Shown here piece by piece: positions 1 through 5,233 of a stretch of 7,907 bases of DNA. The translations under genes were made by a program, and so were the position numbers. This DNA comes from an uncultured Prevotella sp. (lineage in GTDB: Bacteria > Bacteroidota > Bacteroidia > Bacteroidales > Bacteroidaceae). Every line of letters begins with the position of its first letter. Position 1 is the stretch's first letter. The notes under the pieces are model-generated. The model searched no databases and had not been told where the DNA came from. It was given only the letters and a program-made list of their open reading frames with translations. The stretch is from NCBI GenBank assembly GCA_937892695.1, contig CALBJK010000260.1:1-7907 (forward strand), read 5' to 3'.

Positions 1-241
1 AGTACATACAGTCGTCAAAACTGTTGTAGAAGCCATTGCCCTTCGAACCTACGTCAACGTTCTCATATTTGAGGAAACGATATGCGTATGCCAGCCATTC
101 GAGCGACTGCTGCTTACTGGTGAAGACCACCTCTAAAGTCTTTCGGTCTTCAAAATATTTGTCGGAGTCGAGGTCGACACACGAGGTGAAAGTCCCTGCA
201 CACAGAACCGACAACATGAATATAGATAGTTTCTTTTTCAT
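1..241 (-). CDS. SusD-like outer-membrane glycan-binding lipoprotein, N-terminal part (runs off window)
   Basis: Only the first 80 codons are present. The ATG at 241-239 opens a protein beginning MKKKLSIFMLSVLCAGTFTS, followed by a cysteine at position 21. This is a lipoprotein signal with a TFTSC lipobox, and acidic residues follow the cysteine (VDLDSD). The next part (DKYFEDRKTLEVVFTSKQQ, then WLAYAYRFL) matches the helical N-terminus of RagB/SusD proteins, where the mature chain starts with short acidic turns and an early TPR-like helix. SusD-like proteins sit as a lid on the SusC barrel and bind glycan at the cell surface. The gene starts 12 bases after the SusC-like stop, which is the standard susC-susD order and implies co-translation. 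The spacer has no clear Shine-Dalgarno sequence, as is usual in Bacteroidetes. The family call rests on the N-terminus plus position; the glycan-binding face is outside the window. Confidence 0.93.
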   Translation of the reverse strand, partial: MKKKLSIFMLSVLCAGTFTSCVDLDSDKYFEDRKTLEVVFTSKQQSLEWLAYAYRFLKYENVDVGSKGNGFYNSFDDCMY

Positions 242-253
242 TTTTGCTGCATT

Positions 254-3200
254 TTACAGATTTACTTGTACGCCCAGAGTCACTGATTTGGTGATAGGAT
301 AGTCCTCACCGCGTGTCTGCAATGTTTCCGGATCCCATGTGTCAAACTTAGACCATGTCAGCAGGTTTGTACCTGTGATGTAGAAACGAACCGAGTTGAA
401 GTGGATACGGTTGACAATCGACTTTGGCAGTTCGTAACCGATGTCGAGGTTCTTCAGACGCAGATAGCTGCCGTCACGGAGCCAGAAGGTTGAACGCTGC
501 TCGTTGTTGCTGTTCACGCCATAGGTCAGACGCGGATATGATGCGTTCGGATTCTCGGTTGCGGCGGTTCCGGAGATATCGCGCGAAATCCAGCGGTCGT
601 CGAGCATACCCTTGAACACATTACCCCACTGGTTCTCGCGGAAGGCGAATACACACTTACCTTCTATCGGGAAAGTTGTCTTGCCCGCGCCCTGGAAGTG
701 CAGGTTCACGTCAAAATTCTTCCATTTCACCGAAAAGCCCATACCATAGATGAGGTTTGGCTTGGCAGTTGAGCCTATGCCTACAACGTCGCCTCCGTCA
801 ACCACGCCGTCACCGTTCACATCCTTATACTTGATGTCGCCAGGCTGCACTGTACCGAAGTTCTGCTGCGGGCTGTTGCGTATGTCGTCATAGTCCTTGA
901 ACAGTCCGAGAGCTATGAGTCCCTTTTCCTGGTTGATGCGGTAGCCACGGGTGTACTGGTATGGGTAAGCACTGTTCTGCTCGTCATATTCGAGCACCTT
1001 GCCACGGCTGTATGTGACATTACCACGCACGGTGACGTTGAAGTCGCCGAACTGGTCAGTGTATGCGAAGTTGCCGTCCATACCCTTTATTTCCGAAACA
1101 CCCACGTTTGCCCACGGAGCACTTTCAAATCCTGCCATGGCAGGGATGAAGTTACGTCTCTGGTACATGCCCGAACGCTTCTCATAGAAGTAGTCGGCGG
1201 TAAGAGAGAATTTGTTGTTGAACAACACGATGTCGACGCCGAGGTCGGTCTTGCGCGACACTTCCCATGTCACACCGTTAGAGGCAAGCTGCGTGTAATG
1301 GATTCCCTGAAAAGCATTTCCGTAAGCTGCGGTTCCGAAATTGTATTGAGTACCCGTGACATAGCCTAAAGAATACAAGTACGGGAAGCGCACCCTGTTG
1401 CTGCCATCCATGAGCACGTCGTTTCCGACCTTACCGTGAGAGAAACGTATTTTGAACATGTTTAGCCACGGAGCACGTTTCTGAATGAAAGGTTCTTCAG
1501 CCACGTTCCACGCCAGTGACCATGCAGGGAAGAAGCCCCAACGGTGGCCGTCTGCGAAGTTCTCTGTTCCGTTGTAACCGAAGTTCCAGTCTACGAAGTA
1601 ACGGTTGGCATAGTTATAAGTAAGCTGTCCGGCCAGAGCCATGTTCTTACGCGATACCGAATTCTTGATGTCGTCGCCGAGGTTCTGGGTCTGGATGTAT
1701 GTATCCTGTGTGAAACGCAGGTTTGCGCCCACGTTGTGCACCTTGAGGAACGAACGGTGATAGTTGAGCAGCAGTTCGAGGAACTCGCGGCGCGAACCTT
1801 CGTTGCTCGAACTCTGTGTCATGTCCGAAGCATTCCATATCTTGTCCCAGATTATATTGCCGTTGGCATCGCGTCCGTTGGCATGGTACATGTCGGGATA
1901 ACGTGTATGGCTTATCTTGTTGAAGTTGTACGTGTCGTAACCGAAACGTGCAGTAAGCATCAGTCCTGGAGTGACGAAGTCGAGTTTCTGTTCGAGCGAA
2001 GCGTTAGAGTAGAGGTTGTTTGTCCATTCCTCGTTATATCCGGTCTGCGTTGCCGAAACCCATGGGTTGACATGGTTAGTGTCGCGACCTATATTGATCA
2101 TCGGTACATAGCCGTTCGAATACATCACAGGCGAAAGTATGGCATTGTAGCCGAATAGCTGTCCCCAGACAGTGCCGTCGCCCAGTCCCGGCGAGTTGCG
2201 CTTGTTCAGGTCGCCCGACACACCGAGCTTCAGCACCGTGGTAGGAGTGATGTCGATGTCGACGTTCAGACGGTAGTTCCAGCGTTTGTAGTTGGCGTTG
2301 GTGTCGTACTTTTCGCGGAGGGTCTTGTCGGTCTTGTACATACCCTGATCCTCGACGTATGAGATAGAAGCGTAATAGCGCGAAGTGTTACCGCCACCGC
2401 TGAGGTTGACGTTTGCACGATAGCTGAACGCCCCGTCTTTGAGCAGAAGGTCCTTCCAATCGACATTCGGATAGAAGTCGGGATCCAATCCGTTACGTAT
2501 AAGCTCTATTTCCTCAGGCGAATAAGCTATACCCATATTACGAGTCTGGCGGGCTTCGTTCATAAGGTTGGCGTATGTGACACCGTCAACAAACTCAGGA
2601 GTCTTAGTACGGGTATTGTAAGAGGCTTCAAACTTACCGTTCACGTTTATCTTTCCGGCCTTACCGCGCTTGGTGGTAATGAGCACAACGCCGTTTGCAC
2701 CCTTCGAACCGTAGATGGCCGTAGCCGAAGCGTCTTTCAGTACGGTGAACGACTCGATATCCTCGATGTTGAGTTCGTCGAGATTGTCACGTTCGAAACC
2801 GTCGACCAGAATATACGCCTTGGAGCTTGCTCCGAACGTGGAGATACCTCGAATCCAAAATTCCGACTGGTTCTTACCTGGTTGTCCTGACGACTGGAAA
2901 GCGAGCACGCCCGGAACGTTACCGGCCAGAGTGTTTGAAAGGTTTGACGAGGTGTAGTGTTTCAGGTCGCCCATGTTCACGTTGGTGACAGCACCGGTAA
3001 CGGTGAGTTTCTTCTGCACGCCCATACCGGTCACGACAACTTCGTCGACGGCATTGACTTTCTCGTCGGCCATCTTCACGTCAATCCTTGTCTTGTCGCC
3101 TTTGACAAGAATTTCGACAGGATTAAATCCTATATATGTGAACACCAGTGTCTGGTATTGTTTCACCTTGATGGTGTAGAAACCGTCGGCATTGGTGATT

Positions 3201-3358
3201 GCTCCAAGTCCTTTGGCATCCTTTACGCTGACGTTGGCACCGATGATAGGTTCTCCCGAACCGTCTCTGACAGTACCGCTGACGGTCAGCATCTCCTGGG
3301 CTACTGCGCCTAAGGTGACACACAGCAGCATTATCAGCATTAATAATGACTTTTTCAT
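254..3358 (-). CDS. SusC/RagA-family TonB-dependent outer-membrane transporter
   Basis: This 1034-residue protein is a full-length SusC-like porin that imports oligosaccharides or other nutrients across the outer membrane using TonB-ExbBD energy. Residues 1-20 form a signal peptide (cleavage AVA|QE). Residues about 26-97 are the CarboxypepD_reg-like beta-sandwich (VSGTVRDGSGEPIIGANVSV). Residues 105-111 (DEVVVTG) mark the TonB-box region, and residues about 112-232 form the plug, with the family motifs LVDGFER (184-190), LKDASATAIYGSKGANG (207-223) and VLITTKRG. The rest is the beta-barrel, ending in a short aromatic-poor strand (TLGVQVNL). A DVNGDGVVDGGD loop at 847-858 resembles a calcium-binding loop and is common in SusC proteins. 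There is no STN domain ahead of the carboxypeptidase-like domain, so signalling to an anti-sigma factor is unlikely. It starts 10 bases after the IPT/NHL gene and is followed 12 bases later by the SusD-like gene. The substrate is not predictable from sequence alone. Confidence 0.98.
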   Translation of the reverse strand: MKKSLLMLIMLLCVTLGAVAQEMLTVSGTVRDGSGEPIIGANVSVKDAKGLGAITNADGFYTIKVKQYQTLVFTYIGFNPVEILVKGDKTRIDVKMADEKVNAVDEVVVTGMGVQKKLTVTGAVTNVNMGDLKHYTSSNLSNTLAGNVPGVLAFQSSGQPGKNQSEFWIRGISTFGASSKAYILVDGFERDNLDELNIEDIESFTVLKDASATAIYGSKGANGVVLITTKRGKAGKINVNGKFEASYNTRTKTPEFVDGVTYANLMNEARQTRNMGIAYSPEEIELIRNGLDPDFYPNVDWKDLLLKDGAFSYRANVNLSGGGNTSRYYASISYVEDQGMYKTDKTLREKYDTNANYKRWNYRLNVDIDITPTTVLKLGVSGDLNKRNSPGLGDGTVWGQLFGYNAILSPVMYSNGYVPMINIGRDTNHVNPWVSATQTGYNEEWTNNLYSNASLEQKLDFVTPGLMLTARFGYDTYNFNKISHTRYPDMYHANGRDANGNIIWDKIWNASDMTQSSSNEGSRREFLELLLNYHRSFLKVHNVGANLRFTQDTYIQTQNLGDDIKNSVSRKNMALAGQLTYNYANRYFVDWNFGYNGTENFADGHRWGFFPAWSLAWNVAEEPFIQKRAPWLNMFKIRFSHGKVGNDVLMDGSNRVRFPYLYSLGYVTGTQYNFGTAAYGNAFQGIHYTQLASNGVTWEVSRKTDLGVDIVLFNNKFSLTADYFYEKRSGMYQRRNFIPAMAGFESAPWANVGVSEIKGMDGNFAYTDQFGDFNVTVRGNVTYSRGKVLEYDEQNSAYPYQYTRGYRINQEKGLIALGLFKDYDDIRNSPQQNFGTVQPGDIKYKDVNGDGVVDGGDVVGIGSTAKPNLIYGMGFSVKWKNFDVNLHFQGAGKTTFPIEGKCVFAFRENQWGNVFKGMLDDRWISRDISGTAATENPNASYPRLTYGVNSNNEQRSTFWLRDGSYLRLKNLDIGYELPKSIVNRIHFNSVRFYITGTNLLTWSKFDTWDPETLQTRGEDYPITKSVTLGVQVNL

Positions 3359-3368
3359 AAATTGTTAC

Positions 3369-4937
3369 TTATTGGTTAGCGTCAGCCGGTTCTGCATTTT
3401 CGTTTTCGCCCTCCGAATCGGGAGTTTTCTCTTCTTCGCTCTGTTCCGAGTCGTCTTCTTCAAGACCTATCTCGCGTATGGTGCGTCCCACCGAGTCGAG
3501 AACATAGAACTTGTCTTCGGCCTCGTTGTAGGCTATACCGGTCGGATCACGGAAACGAGCCACCTCTCTTAGGTCGCCGTTGTCGGTTCCCCAGATGTTG
3601 TTGTCGGCTGCCGAAGTACGGCTGCCACGTCCGGCAAACGTAGTGACAATGCCTTCGGGTGTGAGGCGACGTACGTCGTGGTTGGCCTGTTCGGCAAAGT
3701 AGAAGTCGTAAACGTCACTCTTGCCTTCGGCCTCGTATTCGGGGTTCTTCACGAACACGCCCTGATAGGGAGTGGCCAGTCTGGCCGATGTGCCGACACC
3801 GTCAGCCCATCCGGATGTCTTCATCTGTCCTGCCACAACGTACGGAGGAGCGAACCGCTTGTTCACCTCGTCGTAGTCGGTGCGGAGAATGTAGTGCTGG
3901 TTGATCACCACAATGTAGGCATACTTGCCTGTGGGATGTATGTCTATCTGGAATTCCCAGTTGATGTCCTGAATGGTGAACAGCTGTTCGAAAGCCGAAT
4001 TAGACGTCACGTTGGGATTCCATGAACCTCCGGCATTGATGGTATCGAAATACTTCTGTAAGTCGAGGCGGAACACCTGGCCGTTCTCGTACGAATTGAA
4101 GTACAGCTCGCCGTTGACGGGATGGATTGAAGCTCCGTTACACTGTTTATAAGCACCGATAACTTGAGCCGACGAATTCTCGTTGAATGTTCCGTCGTCG
4201 TTGCGCTTAACAATCCATACGCTCGGACTTTCCAGTCCACGGTCGTCACGGTCGGTGGCGATAATCATGTACTTGCCGTCGAGGGTGAAGTCGAGACTGC
4301 GCAGACGCTTGTCTTCGAATTTTGATTTGGAGAAAGTGTCTGAAACATAACGTTTCTTGAAGTCAATCAGCTGTACGCCGGGACTGCCGTTGTCGTAGAC
4401 TACATAAAGACGTTCAGGATAGAGGGGGTCGTACTTCATACATCCGAAAGCGGCAAATCCGCTGCAAGTTTCGAATGGGCCGGTATGCCACCCTTGGTCG
4501 TCAAACTGGTTGCGGTAACCGCAAAGTGTGCTCACGACCTCCTTGCGCTGATAATTGAATTTTTCGGCTGCCTTGGCTGTCTGTACGCCAAGGGTAGAAT
4601 CGCCCACTGCCACTTCAATTTCGCCGGAGAATGCCTTTTCCGGCACAAAGCAGTAGAGTCCGTTATTTTTCACGTTGATAAGCACGGCACGTTTGCCGCC
4701 TATCGTGACTTTTACTTTCGAGGTGTCGTTGCCGAAGTTGTCGCCGTAGACAACAAGCTTCTGCCCTACACCACCCTCTTTTGGTATGAAGTCTGTAATC
4801 GTGACAGACTTACCTGGATCGTAACTGCCACCCCCGGAGACATCTTCCTCGTCGGAGCATGCAGTGAAGCCGACGGTCAGAAAAGCCAACAGGGCGAACA
4901 GTACAGACCTGAACGTGAATGAATTGCTGGTTAGCAT
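3369..4937 (-). CDS. IPT/TIG plus NHL-repeat surface lipoprotein, probable glycan-binding protein of the PUL
   Basis: This 522-residue protein has a lipoprotein signal (FTAC, lipidated Cys27) followed immediately by SDEED, which fits the acidic lipoprotein export signal that sends Bacteroidetes lipoproteins to the outer face of the outer membrane. Residues about 44-128 form an IPT/TIG immunoglobulin-like domain (VTITDFIPKEGGVGQKLVVY, then GDNFG). Residues about 130-490 are NHL/beta-propeller blades, seen in LYVVYDNGSPGVQLIDF, LDFTLDGKYMIIATD, GWADGVGTSARLATP, VTTFAGRG, and FRDPTGIAYNEAEDKFYVLD ending IREI. Residues 491-522 are a low-complexity acidic tail with 14 Asp/Glu. No catalytic motif is visible. 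Proteins of this architecture are often encoded beside SusC/SusD pairs and are generally treated as surface glycan-binding or unknown PUL accessory proteins; binding here is inferred. It is the first gene of a tight operon with the SusC- and SusD-like genes. The ATG at 4937-4935 gives the full signal peptide. Confidence 0.92.
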   Translation of the reverse strand: MLTSNSFTFRSVLFALLAFLTVGFTACSDEEDVSGGGSYDPGKSVTITDFIPKEGGVGQKLVVYGDNFGNDTSKVKVTIGGKRAVLINVKNNGLYCFVPEKAFSGEIEVAVGDSTLGVQTAKAAEKFNYQRKEVVSTLCGYRNQFDDQGWHTGPFETCSGFAAFGCMKYDPLYPERLYVVYDNGSPGVQLIDFKKRYVSDTFSKSKFEDKRLRSLDFTLDGKYMIIATDRDDRGLESPSVWIVKRNDDGTFNENSSAQVIGAYKQCNGASIHPVNGELYFNSYENGQVFRLDLQKYFDTINAGGSWNPNVTSNSAFEQLFTIQDINWEFQIDIHPTGKYAYIVVINQHYILRTDYDEVNKRFAPPYVVAGQMKTSGWADGVGTSARLATPYQGVFVKNPEYEAEGKSDVYDFYFAEQANHDVRRLTPEGIVTTFAGRGSRTSAADNNIWGTDNGDLREVARFRDPTGIAYNEAEDKFYVLDSVGRTIREIGLEEDDSEQSEEEKTPDSEGENENAEPADANQ

Positions 4938-5050
4938 AGTTGTTTGAATTGAATAGTTTAAAAGTTCTTTATGCTTATAATAATTTTGCCTGTTCTGTTA
5001 TAAATCAGAATGACATTCCGCTTGGAAGACGTGCCGAAGTATCGTATACC

Positions 5051-5084
5051 GTTTACGGACACGCAAACCGTGTGTCCCTACACA
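5051..5084 (-). repeat. Overlapping inverted repeats that could form mutually exclusive hairpins
   Basis: Three inverted repeats share bases. GGACAC at 5057-5062 pairs with GTGTCC at 5072-5077 (9-base loop). TGTGT at 5071-5075 pairs with ACACA at 5080-5084 (4-base loop). GTTT at 5051-5054 pairs with AAAC at 5065-5068, with two further inner pairs across one mismatch. The first two cannot form together because both use 5072-5075. The region lies about 115-145 bases upstream of the IPT/NHL start, so it could be in the 5' leader RNA. The stems are short; the pairing is directly visible, but function is unproven. Confidence 0.45.
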
Positions 5085-5111
5085 GTGGATGACAATCCAA
5101 TCGAATGAAGA

Positions 5112-5134
5112 CAAAATGCATATATGCATATTTG
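5112..5134. repeat. Near-perfect 23-base palindrome, possible operator
   Basis: The core ATGCATATATGCAT at 5116-5129 is a perfect 14-base palindrome. It is flanked by CAAA on the left (5112-5115) and TTTG on the right (5131-5134), which are also complementary, with a single extra A at 5130. Eleven base pairs can therefore form around the centre. It lies about 180 bases upstream of the IPT/NHL start and about 20 bases after the terminator-like repeat on the coding strand. The symmetry suits a dimeric regulator site, but AT-rich palindromes of this length can also arise by chance. Confidence 0.4.
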
Positions 5135-5155
5135 TTTTAGGGATTCTCAATGAAA

Positions 5156-5207
5156 GTATTCCCGTACAACGGTGCCGGTTAGAGCCGGTCCGTTGTACGC
5201 AGAATAC
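5156..5207 (-). terminator. Long hairpin after the secreted-enzyme gene, probable transcription terminator
   Basis: A 52-base inverted repeat lies 26 bases beyond the stop codon of the enzyme gene. The outer arms GTATTC (5156-5161) and GAATAC (5202-5207) form 6 pairs. After a small internal loop, CGTACAACGG (5163-5172) pairs fully with CCGTTGTACG (5190-5199). After a one-base bulge and a G-T pair, CCGG (5175-5178) pairs with CCGG (5185-5188) around a six-base loop. On the coding strand the hairpin is followed by GGAATACTTTC rather than a run of T, so it is not a textbook intrinsic terminator. It may instead stabilise the 3' end or attenuate read-through into the next operon. Confidence 0.55.
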
Positions 5208-5233
5208 ATCGTGTTTTATAATTTCATAGAGAT

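Larger units (their letters stand above)
4938..5155 (-). promoter_or_regulatory. Probable promoter/leader region of the IPT/NHL-SusC-SusD operon
   Basis: This is the non-coding stretch between the terminator-like repeat and the IPT/NHL start. The promoter of the three-gene operon should lie here if the repeat ends upstream transcription. I found no clean match to the Bacteroidetes -7/-33 consensus (TAnnTTTG with upstream TTTG), so no promoter is placed. The 60 bases next to the ATG are AT-rich on the coding strand (for example TTATAAGCATAAAGAAC), as is common for Bacteroidetes translation starts without a Shine-Dalgarno sequence. Further upstream are overlapping inverted repeats (5051-5084) and a long palindrome (5112-5134), plus a minor 11-base palindrome GAATGACATTC at 5008-5018. 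The regulatory role is inferred from position. Confidence 0.5.

Noticed and set aside
36..302. Plus-strand 88-codon frame across the SusD/SusC junction
   Set aside because: It is antisense to two well-supported coding sequences and their short spacer, with no domain resemblance.
1544..2158. Long plus-strand open frame (204 codons) inside the SusC-like gene
   Set aside because: It lies wholly antisense to a clear SusC coding sequence, its translation shows no recognisable domain, and it has no independent start context. It reads as a shadow frame.
4998..5129. Possible 43-codon minus-strand small gene in the gap, starting MHICILSSFDWIVIHCV
   Set aside because: It starts inside the 5112-5134 palindrome, has no visible initiation signal or recognisable motif, and is the tail of a longer frame overlapping the enzyme gene in a different frame. 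It could be a leader peptide, but nothing supports it.
4938..5233. Attachment site, insertion sequence remnant or CRISPR in the intergenic gap
   Set aside because: There are no direct repeats, no terminal inverted repeats framing a transposase, and no repeat-spacer pattern; the inverted repeats are local hairpin-type structures only.
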